Origin: Thermodesulfobacteriaceae bacterium
GTDB taxonomy: Bacteria; Desulfobacterota; Thermodesulfobacteria; Thermodesulfobacteriales; Thermodesulfobacteriaceae
Direction: 5' to 3'
Length of the DNA stretch: 48,413 nt
Assembly (NCBI GenBank): GCA_025062245.1
Contig: JANXAD010000012.1
Coordinates: forward strand, 1 to 48,413
Part shown: positions 1 through 7,967 of the stretch, in pieces
Layout: every line of letters starts with the position of its first letter
Position numbering within the stretch: the first letter of the stretch is position 1
Position numbers and translations under genes: made by a program
The notes under the pieces: model-generated
Seen by the model: only the letters and a program-made list of their open reading frames with translations
What the model was told of the DNA's origin: nothing
Database searches by the model: none

Positions 1-790
1 TATACTCTATCTCTTTCAAAAGTTCTCTTATATAATCTTTATACATTTCAAGAACTTGTTCTTTTTTCTCATTTTTAGTAGGATTAACTATTAATTTTTC
101 TGCTATTTCTTGACTAATTTTTAATTCCTTAGCTACTTTACTAATAAAACTTTTTAAACCTAAATTTAGAAGTTCTCTTCCATAAACAGGGGCTTTTTTT
201 TCACAAAAGAAAAGCTTAATTTTACTATATCCCCAATCTATAATTAATTTATTTTCTTCCTCATAAAAAAATTCAGTATAATTATGTAAATTTACTATAT
301 CCGCATCAATGTTTACTATCTCAAAACCAAGATGATTAAAAAGTTTTGCATAACTATCTACTATACTTTTTTTAGAAACTATATAAAAAACCTCATAATT
401 ACCACCTGAAGGGATTGTATAATAATCATAATAAACATCCTCTATTTTGTAAGGAATTTCATCATCAATTTGCTTTTTAATAGCTTCTAAATTTTCTATA
501 TCTTTGGTAAAAAAGTTTCCTAAAATGACTAAATCATAAGGAAGAGAAAGATAAACTTTTTTAATAGAAGGTTTAAAAATATCTAAAAGATTTTTTATAT
601 TATAAAAAAGTAATTCTTCATTATTGATAATTCCATTTATTATGGCATTTTCAAAAGTTTTACCTCTAATAAACCCGGTAAGAATAGGATTATCTCCCTC
701 TTGTTGAATTTCTGCTATTTTGATATAAGAAGAACCTAAATCAAAAGAAAGAAAACCTTCTCTTTTAATTCTTTTTAAAAATTGTAACAT
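1..790 (-). CDS. pilM: Type IV pilus assembly protein PilM-like (partial; C-terminus beyond left edge)
   Basis: The minus strand is open from an ATG at 790 down to base 1, about 263 codons without a stop, so only the 5' part is present. The protein starts MLQFLKRIKREGFLSFDLGS; the FDLGSSYIKIAEI stretch (about residues 16-28) is the phosphate-1 loop of the actin/FtsA fold as seen in PilM. Further on come IPYKIEDVYYDY, matching the PilM 'IPF.lee...dy' segment, and a second-lobe NIDADIVNLHNYTEFFYEEENKL region with an IDWGYSKIKL strand. In the family PilM is a cytoplasmic actin-like protein that binds the PilN N-terminus and links the inner-membrane pilus platform to the ATPases. pilN, pilO and pilP would be expected just beyond the left edge. 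No strong Shine-Dalgarno is seen before the ATG. The fold is well supported; assignment to PilM rather than another FtsA-like protein rests on motif similarity. Confidence 0.82.
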   Translation of the reverse strand, partial: MLQFLKRIKREGFLSFDLGSSYIKIAEIQQEGDNPILTGFIRGKTFENAIINGIINNEELLFYNIKNLLDIFKPSIKKVYLSLPYDLVILGNFFTKDIENLEAIKKQIDDEIPYKIEDVYYDYYTIPSGGNYEVFYIVSKKSIVDSYAKLFNHLGFEIVNIDADIVNLHNYTEFFYEEENKLIIDWGYSKIKLFFCEKKAPVYGRELLNLGLKSFISKVAKELKISQEIAEKLIVNPTKNEKKEQVLEMYKDYIRELLKEIEY

Positions 791-940
791 TTAAACTAAG
801 TATTAACAAATTTTTGAAAAAATCAAGAGATTATTTTAAATCTTAAAATTATTGATAAAGTTTTAAAAATATAGCCATATTTCTTTTCATTACTTATGTC
901 CCAGCCTTTTTAGCTTTTTACCTATAGGGTAATGTTTTTT

Positions 941-1220
941 TGGATTGCTCCCCATTTTTTTGGACACTTTGAAGGTTAGGGTAAATATTATAGCCTCAAA
1001 AAGACCAAAAAACCTGAAGAAAAGTCTTTTTTAAGTATCCCTTTTATGGATATAAGAAAATAACCCTTCTTTTAAGATAGGAAGTAAGAGGTTAACCACA
1101 AGAGGGTTTTAGAGAGTTTTCACAGGGTTTTAGGGGGAAGTATTTGGAGGAAATGGATAAAGGGGTGCGAAAAAGCCCACACCCTAAGATTTTAAGGGTC
1201 CAAATTTTGGGGACATCTCA
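941..1220. mobile_element. Relic of an insertion element (MITE-like) with ~40-bp imperfect terminal inverted repeats
   Basis: The sequence starting at 941 and the reverse complement starting at 1220 align for about 42 positions. Both begin TG, then share TCCCCA, TTTGGAC, CTT and TTAGGGT blocks in the same order with one-base gaps, about 29 matches in 40. Both flanks are TTTTTT (935-940 and 1221-1226), compatible with a short target duplication but low in complexity. No transposase reading frame exists in the 280 bp. The TG...CA ends and the CCCCA...TTTGGAC pattern recall IS3-type termini; the family assignment is an inference. It may be a non-autonomous element or an internally deleted IS. 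Confidence 0.6.
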
Positions 1221-1378
1221 TTTTTTATAAATTTATGTTAAAAATTCAAATAATAAAGATTTTAAGAGCTTTTAAACAAGGTCTATCAGCAATTGGGAGA
1301 CCCCGTGAAACACTTTACATTTTCTTAAAAAAAATTATATTTTATTTAATCCTATAAAATTTTGAAAGGAATTAACTT
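1221..1378. other. Leader region of the 1379 gene; contains a 40-codon open stretch
   Basis: From the ATG at 1235 a 40-codon frame runs to a TAA near 1357, with residues such as RAFKQGLSAIGRPRETLYIF. It has no clear ribosome-binding site and no family I recognise; it may be a fragment of a decayed gene next to the relic element. Upstream, 791-940 is AT-rich with no gene I can support. Confidence 0.3.
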
Positions 1379-2287
1379 ATGACCCAATCCCACAAAAAGC
1401 CTGAAATGAAATCTTTTTCTAATCCCTCAGAGGAGGAATCTATTTTAAAGGAAATGGATAAACAGGAAATTCGTACCCTAGGGGACCTTATTAGAATCCT
1501 TATCGCAAGACCGGATTGGCTTACATTTTTAAGAACGGTAATTTTGACTACAGAACTTATAGAACTTCCACAAAAATTTCAAAAGTTTTTAGAAGAAGAA
1601 TTTAAACCGCTAAAACAGGATGTAGCCGTATTAAAGCAGGATGTAACCGTATTAAAGCAAGATGTAGCCGTATTAAAGCAAGATGTAGCCGTATTAAAGC
1701 AAGATGTAGCTGTATTAAAACAAGATGTAGCTGTATTAAAACAAGATGTGGAAGTATTAAAACAAGATGTAGCTATATTAAAGCAAGATGTAGCTGTATT
1801 AAAACAGGATGTAGCTATATTAAAGCAGGATGTGATTTATCTTAAAGGGGAGGTTTCCTATTTGAAAGGAGAATTTGGAAGATTTAAAGGTAGAGAGTTT
1901 GAAAGAACGGTAAGAGAGCGTTACTATGCCTATTTTGGCAAACTTCTAAGGAAATGTAAACTTATTCCTTTTGAAGAAATTCTTCCCCTTCTTGATATGG
2001 CAGAAGAAGAGGGGTTGATCAGTGAAAAACAGAGGGAGTCAGTATTACAACTTGACTTAGTAGTTTCAGGGGAAATAAAGTCCACCAAAAAGTCGGTGTG
2101 CTTAGCAGTTGAAGTATCCTATAGTTTGCAAGAGGATGACCTTGAGAGGGCAGTTGAACGCGCTGGAGTTTTAGCCTATCTTTTAAAAAGTGAAGTTATT
2201 CCTGTAGTAGTTTATGTAGAAAGTAAAGAAGAGGTCGAAAAACAGGCAGAAGAAAAGGGTATTTTAGGTATAAAAGTAGATTATTAA
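1379..2287 (+). CDS. Coiled-coil protein with LKQDV heptad repeats and a putative PD-(D/E)XK-like C-terminal domain
   Basis: 302 residues in three parts. Residues 1-75 are a polar N-terminal section. Residues 78-168 are a heptad coiled coil made of eleven near-identical LKQDVxx units followed by two divergent LKGE units, with Leu and Val in the d and a positions. Residues 170-302 form a globular domain beginning [17 protein letters not shown]. There LQLDLVVSG, then [23 protein letters not shown], resemble the D...ExK core and following helix of the PD-(D/E)XK nuclease-like proteins (DUF3782 type) found in thermophiles, with Ser where the Lys usually sits. No signal peptide or membrane segment is visible. 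GAAAGGA lies 8 nt before the ATG. queF starts 5 nt after the stop, so the two are probably cotranscribed. The function is unknown and nuclease activity is not proven by sequence. Confidence 0.7.
   Translation: MTQSHKKPEMKSFSNPSEEESILKEMDKQEIRTLGDLIRILIARPDWLTFLRTVILTTELIELPQKFQKFLEEEFKPLKQDVAVLKQDVTVLKQDVAVLKQDVAVLKQDVAVLKQDVAVLKQDVEVLKQDVAILKQDVAVLKQDVAILKQDVIYLKGEVSYLKGEFGRFKGREFERTVRERYYAYFGKLLRKCKLIPFEEILPLLDMAEEEGLISEKQRESVLQLDLVVSGEIKSTKKSVCLAVEVSYSLQEDDLERAVERAGVLAYLLKSEVIPVVVYVESKEEVEKQAEEKGILGIKVDY
1610..1840 (+). repeat. Tandem 21-bp repeat, 11 copies, inside a coding region
   Basis: Eleven consecutive 21-bp units each encode LKQDV plus two residues. The next two units (1841-1882) have diverged to LKGEVSY and LKGEFGR. 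Copies differ mainly by synonymous changes (CAG/CAA, GTA/GTG, GCC/GCT), so the array has been expanded and is being maintained. Because 21 is a multiple of three, gain or loss of a unit changes coiled-coil length without breaking the frame. Confidence 0.95.
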
Positions 2288-2292
2288 ATTAT

Positions 2293-2670
2293 ATGGAAAA
2301 GAAATATGGAGAAATAGCTATAGAAACTGCTGAACTTGAAGCTTGGGATAATCCTTATCCAAATAGGGATTACCTTATTGAAATTACTTTCCCTGAGTTT
2401 ACTTGTCTTTGTCCCCGTTCAGGATATCCTGATTTTGCAGTAATTAAAATCTCTTACATACCCTCTGAAAAAATTGTAGAACTTCGCTCTTTAAAACTTT
2501 GGCTTAATAAATTCAGGTCTCGCTATATTTCTCACGAATCTGCCACTAATGAAATTTTTGATGCTCTTTGGAATCTTCTTAAACCTAAAAAACTAAAAGT
2601 AGTTGGAGATTTTAATCCTCGGGGAAATGTGCATACCATAATAACAGTGGAAAAATCAATTCATCCATGA
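2293..2670 (+). CDS. queF: NADPH-dependent 7-cyano-7-deazaguanine (preQ0) reductase, type I
   Basis: 125 residues, a compact unimodular type I QueF. The protein reduces preQ0 to preQ1 in the cytoplasm, the last step before insertion into tRNA during queuosine synthesis. The active-site segment [14 protein letters not shown] (residues 36-49) holds the nucleophilic Cys40 that forms the thioimide, and Asp47, the presumed proton donor. [10 protein letters not shown] (about 62-71) is the family's substrate and NADPH-binding strand, and [10 protein letters not shown] follows. It starts 5 nt after the coiled-coil gene and shares an ATGA overlap with the siroheme decarboxylase gene, so all three are likely one transcript. 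No other queuosine gene is in the window, and the tiny upstream gap leaves no room for a preQ1 riboswitch of its own. Identification is secure. Confidence 0.95.
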   Translation: MEKKYGEIAIETAELEAWDNPYPNRDYLIEITFPEFTCLCPRSGYPDFAVIKISYIPSEKIVELRSLKLWLNKFRSRYISHESATNEIFDALWNLLKPKKLKVVGDFNPRGNVHTIITVEKSIHP

Positions 2671-3137
2671 ATCTTAGTGCTAAAGAAGAGAAGGTTTTAA
2701 ATTCCCTAATAGAGGGTATCCCTTTGGTTGAAGAACCTTTTAGAAAGATGGCTGAAAAAATTCAAATCTCTGAGGAGGAATTTTTAGAAATAGCTCAAAC
2801 TCTTTTAAAAAAAGGCTATCTTAGAAGAATTGGAGCAATTCTTAGACACAATCTGGTTGGGTATAAGGGAAATGCTCTGGTAGTTTGGAAAATTCCTGAG
2901 GAAAAAGTTGAAGAGATCGGCCAATTTTTTTCCTCTAAATCCTTTATTTCTCACTGTTATCTTAGAGAAACTCTTCCAGAATGGCCCTATAATCTTTATA
3001 CTATGATTCATGCTAAAAACGAGGAGGAAGTTTTGCAAATGGTTCAAAAACTATCTCAAGAGCTCAACCTAAAAGATTATGAAATCCTTTTTACTGAAAA
3101 AGAGATAATAAGAAAACATGCCTTCTACTCTCCTTAA
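2667..3137 (+). CDS. Siroheme decarboxylase, Ahb (AhbA/AhbB, NirDL-like) family
   Basis: 156 residues with the Lrp/AsnC-like architecture of heme d1 and siroheme decarboxylase subunits: an N-terminal winged helix (1-60) ending in [23 protein letters not shown], then a ferredoxin-like RAM domain with [21 protein letters not shown] (about 94-115). The RHN and YNLYTMIHA segments are hallmarks of the family. AhbA and AhbB together remove the acetate carboxyls of C12 and C18 of siroheme to give didecarboxysiroheme in the alternative heme route of sulfate reducers and archaea. Only one subunit is encoded here, so a partner should lie elsewhere. The substrate branch is supplied by hemC and cobA-hemD at 36.8-39.2 kb. 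It overlaps queF by 4 nt. The family is certain; AhbA versus AhbB is not decided, though overall resemblance leans to AhbB. Confidence 0.88.
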   Translation: MNLSAKEEKVLNSLIEGIPLVEEPFRKMAEKIQISEEEFLEIAQTLLKKGYLRRIGAILRHNLVGYKGNALVVWKIPEEKVEEIGQFFSSKSFISHCYLRETLPEWPYNLYTMIHAKNEEEVLQMVQKLSQELNLKDYEILFTEKEIIRKHAFYSP

Positions 3138-3146
3138 GAGAAAATC

Positions 3147-4784
3147 TTAACTAAAAGTGTAATAGAGAAAACTTTCAGTTTCTCCTGGGTATTTTCCTTT
3201 AACTAAGACATAAAAAATTTGATTATTAAAAACTCCCACTCCAGTTATAAAACCTGCTTGTTGGTCTAAGAGATTTCTAAAAAAGTAAGTCCCTTCGTAT
3301 CCTAAAACTAATACCTGAGAGACTGCACTTTCTAAAGGAAGTCTTCGGGTTTCTTTGATCACCGTTTCTAAGGGAAAATTAGCTGACACAAAGAGAAGTT
3401 CCTTTTGGCCATCTCCATTTAGATCAGCTATAACCGGTGTGATTAAAGGAAACACTACCTGCTTAACTACTTCCTGTCCCCTTTTACCTTTTAAAATTTC
3501 TACTTGATAAAAGTGAGAAACTATACGATAAGGAGTAGCCCAAACTAAATTTAAACCTTTATAAATAGCCAATCTTCCATCGGCTAAATAGGTAAAAATT
3601 TCCACTTGTCCATCTCTATCTAAATCTGCAAAACCTCCTCCTATACTTCTAAACTCAAGGGGAACCTCAAGCCTTTTAGCATAAACCAACTGTTGGTTTT
3701 CCCTTTTTAAAATATAAACTTCCTTTCCAAAAAAATGGTCTGGATCAAAAAGCTGACCTATAAGGGTATCCTTAAAACCTCTTCCTGTGTAATCTACAAA
3801 CTGAAGAATTAAGTTGGCATTAGTAATCACAGGAATTAATCCTTGAGGGGAAAACTTTAAAATTTCACTTCTCATCCCTACTCTATCTTCGTATACATTT
3901 AAGGCTATCCATCCCTGGTGTCCCACAGAAAAATTGACTATTTTTCCAGAAAGAGGTTTATATCTTGCTAAAAGACCTCCCTTAATTTTTACTACAAACA
4001 AACCTTGAGAATTAAAGTAAACCATCTCCAGTTGACCATCCTGGTCTAAATCAGCAAACTCTGACTGATAAACCTCACCTATCATTTTTCCCAAAGGGGA
4101 GGGAACCTTATAAGTAAAAAGACCTAAAGGTTGGGGCTTAGAAAGCCCTAAAGTAGGGGAAGAAATCTGAACTTTAGCATACTCTATCTCTCCATAAAGT
4201 CTAACTAAGTCTAAGTAACTGTTGTAAATTTTTATGCCTCTTTCATCCTCTACAAATACCAAATCTATTCCCTCAGAAAAAAGCTGGGAAGGAGAAATTT
4301 GAGAAAGCCTTTTCTGAGAAGAAAAGGTTATTTCACACTCTGGAAGGGTGGTTTTTAAGGTTAAATACAGATTCTCACTTAAGGAAGTCTTCTCAGAGAG
4401 AACTAAAATTTTTAAGTCTGAAAAACGTTTAGCCGGGGTAGGAACAGAAATTTCTTCCTTTTTGGAAATTATTCTACCTACGGAAAAGTTTTCTTCAGTT
4501 TTGGAAATTTCAATTTTACCGATAGGTTCCTTTAAAAACCCTAAGGTTTCTTTGGTTTCTGGATGGACAATCTTTTTTACCTTTTTATAAATGGTAAAGA
4601 TATCCTTAGGTTTGACTCCCTGCACAGCTCCCTTATCTATGATTACCTTACTATCTTCTATTCCAATAATTAAAGTTGATAAAGGAGTGAAATCTTTTCT
4701 TACCTCTTCATAGATTTTAGAATAAACCAAGGATACTTTATTAAAAAACAAATAAATAATTATGAAAAGAAAAAATTTTTTCAT
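3147..4784 (-). CDS. Secreted FG-GAP/VCBS-repeat protein
   Basis: 545 residues. A hydrophobic signal sequence spans residues 4-22. Residues 34-105 form a small beta-rich module (IIGIEDSKVIIDKGAVQGVKP...) of the 'G.V.Gv..gd.f.vy' type also seen in FlgT-like periplasmic proteins. Residues 125-200 look like a domain estimating an exported protein's activity, of unknown function. The C-terminal half is a probable beta-propeller with three calcium-loop FG-GAP motifs: DLDQDGQLE (245-253), DLDRDGQVE (387-395) and DLNGDGQKE (453-461). It begins within the last 4 nt of ftsH (ATGA overlap), so it is translationally coupled. Its role may be in envelope assembly or quality control given the FtsH neighbour, but that is speculation. 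The gene ends 9 nt from the convergent Ahb gene. Confidence 0.75.
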   Translation of the reverse strand: MKKFFLFIIIYLFFNKVSLVYSKIYEEVRKDFTPLSTLIIGIEDSKVIIDKGAVQGVKPKDIFTIYKKVKKIVHPETKETLGFLKEPIGKIEISKTEENFSVGRIISKKEEISVPTPAKRFSDLKILVLSEKTSLSENLYLTLKTTLPECEITFSSQKRLSQISPSQLFSEGIDLVFVEDERGIKIYNSYLDLVRLYGEIEYAKVQISSPTLGLSKPQPLGLFTYKVPSPLGKMIGEVYQSEFADLDQDGQLEMVYFNSQGLFVVKIKGGLLARYKPLSGKIVNFSVGHQGWIALNVYEDRVGMRSEILKFSPQGLIPVITNANLILQFVDYTGRGFKDTLIGQLFDPDHFFGKEVYILKRENQQLVYAKRLEVPLEFRSIGGGFADLDRDGQVEIFTYLADGRLAIYKGLNLVWATPYRIVSHFYQVEILKGKRGQEVVKQVVFPLITPVIADLNGDGQKELLFVSANFPLETVIKETRRLPLESAVSQVLVLGYEGTYFFRNLLDQQAGFITGVGVFNNQIFYVLVKGKYPGETESFLYYTFS

Positions 4785-6619
4785 TGTTCCTCCGATTTTT
4801 GATATAGTAAAGTTTCAAGTTCACTTCCTTCTAAAACTTCCTTTTCTAAAAGAAGTTCTACCATTTTTTCCAAAACTTCTCTTTTTTCTTCTAAAATTTT
4901 CTTAGCCCTTTCATAGGATGTTCTTAAGATTTTAGCAATTTCTTGATCTATTAATTTAGCAGTTTCCTCAGAAATTAATTCTCTCTCTTTAAAGGGAACA
5001 TCTAAGAAAAGGTGTTCTCTTTTTCTAAAAGTTTGAGGACCAAGAACTTCGCTCATGCCATAATCCATAACCATAGCTCGAGCTATTTCGGTAGCTTTTT
5101 CAAGGTCATTTTGGGCTCCGGTTGATATTTCTTTAAATACTAATTCTTCTGCTACTCTACCACCAAAAAGAACTGCAATTTTGGCTAAAATTTCCTGTTT
5201 AGTCAAAAGATATTTCTCTTCAGTAGGAAGTTGTAAAGTATAACCTAAGGCTGCTACTCCTCTGGGAATAATAGATACACGATGTACCTTTTCGTTGGGA
5301 GTTAAAACTGAAGCTACGATAGCATGACCTGCTTCATGATAGGCAATACATTTTTTTTCTTCTGGCGAAAGATAACGATTTTTTTTAGCCAACCCTGCTA
5401 TAACTCTATCTATAGCTTCTTCAAAGTCTTCCATTTCAACGGCAGACTTTCCTTTTCGAGCTGCAAGAAGGGTGGCTTCGTTTACGATGTTGGCTAAATC
5501 TGCTCCAACCATGCCAGGGGTTCTGGCAGCTATTACCTTTAGATCTACATCAGGGGCCAATTTTATATTTCTACAGTGAATTCTTAAAATTTCTTCTCTA
5601 CCCTTCAAATTAGGTCTATCAACCACAATAACCCTATCAAATCTCCCTGGCCTAAGTAAAGCTTGGTCTAAAATTTCTGGGCGATTGGTAGCGGCTATAA
5701 TGATTACTCCTTTCTTAGGATCAAAACCATCCATTTCAGTAAGAAGTTGAGTTAGAGTATGTTCCCTTTCTTCTGTTCCTCCAAGAGGAGAAAGTCCACG
5801 CACCCTTCCCACGGCATCTATTTCATCTATAAAGATTATACAGGGAGCCATTTTTTCTGCTTGAGAGAATAGGTCTCTTACGCGAGCTGCTCCCACCCCT
5901 ACAAACATTTCTACAAAAGAGGAACCAGAAATAGAAATAAAAGGCACACCCGATTCTCCTGCCACAGCTCTGGCCAGTAAAGTTTTTCCAGTTCCCGGAG
6001 GTCCTATAAGTAATACTCCTTTGGGAATTTTAGCCCCTAAGCGGGTAAACTTCTGAGGATTTTTCAAAAATTCTATAATCTCTTTCAACTCCTCTACCGC
6101 TTCGTCAACCCCTGCAACATCCTTAAAAGTAACCTGAATCTCGTTTTCTACATAAATTTTGGCCTTACTTTTACCAAAACCCATAATTCCACTTTCAGGA
6201 GACGCAAACTTCTTAAAAATAAATAGCCAAAACCCTACAAAAAGTAGCAAAGGTATCATCCAAGAAAGAAAGGTAATCCAAAAGTTGCTCTCAGGTTTCA
6301 CCTCAAATTTAATCCCCCTTTCTTCTAAAAAAGGAACTAATTCAGGATCTTCAGCCTTGTATACTCTAAAATAAGGTGTATCTTTTACCTTTTGATTTCT
6401 AAGTTGAGACAATCTTTCAGAAGCCCTTTCTTTAAATTGTCCATTAATCTCAGTTTTCTTTAAAATTAAATTGTCAACTAACCCTTCCTTTAACAAAATT
6501 TTAAATTCACTGTAGGTAAGTTTTTCATAGTAAAAATGTTCCCTTTCTAAAAAAAAGAAAAATAAAATGAAAAAGAAAAAGGAACTTAAAACTAATAAAA
6601 CTTTATAATTTTTTTTCAT
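4781..6619 (-). CDS. ftsH: ATP-dependent zinc metalloprotease FtsH
   Basis: 612 residues, standard length. Membrane-anchored AAA+ protease that degrades misfolded membrane proteins and short-lived regulators. Two transmembrane segments (about 8-24 and 113-136) flank the periplasmic domain. AAA module: Walker A GPPGTGKT (206-213), Walker B IIFIDEID (261-268), and the second region of homology [19 protein letters not shown] (311-329). Protease: HEAGH (428-432) with zinc ligands His428 and His432 and third ligand Asp505 in [11 protein letters not shown]. The C-terminus is Glu/Lys-rich. Its start codon lies inside pfk (17-nt overlap) with no clear Shine-Dalgarno, suggesting translational coupling. 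It sits in a purL-hisD-pfk-ftsH-FG-GAP chain, so a household protease is tied to metabolic genes on one transcript. Identification is secure. Confidence 0.98.
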   Translation of the reverse strand: MKKNYKVLLVLSSFFFFILFFFFLEREHFYYEKLTYSEFKILLKEGLVDNLILKKTEINGQFKERASERLSQLRNQKVKDTPYFRVYKAEDPELVPFLEERGIKFEVKPESNFWITFLSWMIPLLLFVGFWLFIFKKFASPESGIMGFGKSKAKIYVENEIQVTFKDVAGVDEAVEELKEIIEFLKNPQKFTRLGAKIPKGVLLIGPPGTGKTLLARAVAGESGVPFISISGSSFVEMFVGVGAARVRDLFSQAEKMAPCIIFIDEIDAVGRVRGLSPLGGTEEREHTLTQLLTEMDGFDPKKGVIIIAATNRPEILDQALLRPGRFDRVIVVDRPNLKGREEILRIHCRNIKLAPDVDLKVIAARTPGMVGADLANIVNEATLLAARKGKSAVEMEDFEEAIDRVIAGLAKKNRYLSPEEKKCIAYHEAGHAIVASVLTPNEKVHRVSIIPRGVAALGYTLQLPTEEKYLLTKQEILAKIAVLFGGRVAEELVFKEISTGAQNDLEKATEIARAMVMDYGMSEVLGPQTFRKREHLFLDVPFKERELISEETAKLIDQEIAKILRTSYERAKKILEEKREVLEKMVELLLEKEVLEGSELETLLYQKSEEQ

Positions 6620-7967
6620 CAGCGCTGTTTTTTAAATAACTTTGGCCTGTAGATTCTAAAACAGAAAGCCAATATCTGCTATTTAAAATTACTTGTTTTC
6701 TGCGTTTAATGGCTTCTTTAATAGGTATATGAACAAATTGGTCATGTAAATAACTTATCATCAAACCAGTTTTACCTGCCATACCAGCATGCACTGCATA
6801 TTGTCCTAAAAAACCACAATAAATTCGGTCTTCCACATTAGCAGGAACACTCCTTATTATGTAACTTGGATCAATATATCTAATTACTACTTCTATACCT
6901 TTTTCCTTAAAATATCTCTCTATAGCTTGTCTAAGGAAGGTTCCTATGTCTCCTAATTTTATATTTCCAGAAGCATCATATTCTGGAGGATCTTTAATGA
7001 CATATTTTTGACCTGCACCCTCTGCTACTACCACCACGGCGTGCTTCCTTAAATGTAATCTTCTTTCTAACTCTGCTAAAAATCCCCTTTCGCCTTCCAA
7101 ATCAAAGTCAAGCTCTGGTATGAGACAAAAGTTTACTTCCTTAGTAGCTAAGGTTGCTGCAGCTGCTATAAATCCAGAATGCCTACCCATAAGTTTAACC
7201 AGTCCTATACCATTAGGAACGGCAATAGCTTCAGTATGGGCACATCTTATAGCTTCGCAAGCCAACTCTACAGCTGTATCAAAACCAAAGGTCTTAGATA
7301 CTAACCAAATATCATTGTCAATAGTTTTGGGAATAGCCACTATGGCAATTTTTAACCCTCTTTTTTGAATTTCCTCCTTTATTTTATTAGCAGCTTTGAA
7401 AGTCCCATCTCCTCCTATCATAAAAAGAATTTGAATGTTCATTCTTTCCAAAGTGTCCACAATTTCTTCAATGGGCTGATGACCTCGAGAAGTACCTAAG
7501 AAAGTTCCTCCCATAGTGTGAATGTCCTTTACCACTTCAGGAGTAAGTTCTATTATTTTGTGTCCATACTTAGGAATAAAACCTTGAAGACCATAGCGAA
7601 AACCTATAATTTTGTCTACTCCATAGGAATAATAAAGAGTCATTACTATAGATCGAATCACATCGTTAATGCCAGGACAAAGCCCACCACAAGTTACAAT
7701 TCCTGCCTTGACCTTGGAGGGATCAAAATATATGTAAGGTCTTGGCCCTGCAAGTTCAACTGAAGGGGGGAGTTTGTTTTTACTTAAAGTTTCTTTTAGA
7801 TAATTATAATTCACTCTTAAAGTAATTTTATGCTCATCAGTTACAAAATTCATCTGGGATAACTTCATAGAATTAGGGATTTTACAAGGGCCTAAGTTTT
7901 CAATTTTAGTATCAATTTCTTCAATAATTTCTTCTGTAAATTCTAAAATACTAAAATATTCTTTCAT
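6603..7967 (-). CDS. pfkA: 6-phosphofructokinase, long ATP-type (group with GGDGT and PKTIDND)
   Basis: 454 residues, longer than the 320-residue E. coli enzyme because of an extra N-terminal segment of about 85 residues, as in plant, trypanosome and spirochaete enzymes. VTCGGLCPGINDVIRS (91-106) is the nucleotide loop. GGDGT (185-189) has Gly at the position that is Asp in pyrophosphate-dependent enzymes, pointing to ATP as donor, while PKTIDND (213-219) carries Lys where E. coli has Gly. This mix is typical of the non-allosteric long ATP-PFK clade. Catalytic Asp is in TIDND, and GRHSG (261-265) contacts the sugar phosphate. The GGGGG ribosome site lies inside the end of hisD, with a 17-nt overlap; it also overlaps ftsH by 17 nt. 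Phosphoryl donor is inferred from residues only. Confidence 0.9.
   Translation of the reverse strand: MKEYFSILEFTEEIIEEIDTKIENLGPCKIPNSMKLSQMNFVTDEHKITLRVNYNYLKETLSKNKLPPSVELAGPRPYIYFDPSKVKAGIVTCGGLCPGINDVIRSIVMTLYYSYGVDKIIGFRYGLQGFIPKYGHKIIELTPEVVKDIHTMGGTFLGTSRGHQPIEEIVDTLERMNIQILFMIGGDGTFKAANKIKEEIQKRGLKIAIVAIPKTIDNDIWLVSKTFGFDTAVELACEAIRCAHTEAIAVPNGIGLVKLMGRHSGFIAAAATLATKEVNFCLIPELDFDLEGERGFLAELERRLHLRKHAVVVVAEGAGQKYVIKDPPEYDASGNIKLGDIGTFLRQAIERYFKEKGIEVVIRYIDPSYIIRSVPANVEDRIYCGFLGQYAVHAGMAGKTGLMISYLHDQFVHIPIKEAIKRRKQVILNSRYWLSVLESTGQSYLKNSADEKKL

Noticed and set aside
791-1378. tRNA or small RNA in the gap, including GGTCT...AGACC near 1279-1303
   Set aside because: The stem is short and isolated, with no cloverleaf; no tRNA or rRNA was recognised anywhere in the window.
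1610-1840. CRISPR array
   Set aside because: The units are contiguous 21-bp coding repeats with no spacers.
2287-2293. preQ1 riboswitch before queF
   Set aside because: The gap to the preceding gene is only 5 nt, and no preQ1 fold is seen.
2805-3047. Minus-strand ORF inside the Ahb gene and similar antisense frames elsewhere
   Set aside because: They are shadows of well-supported genes on the other strand with no independent evidence.
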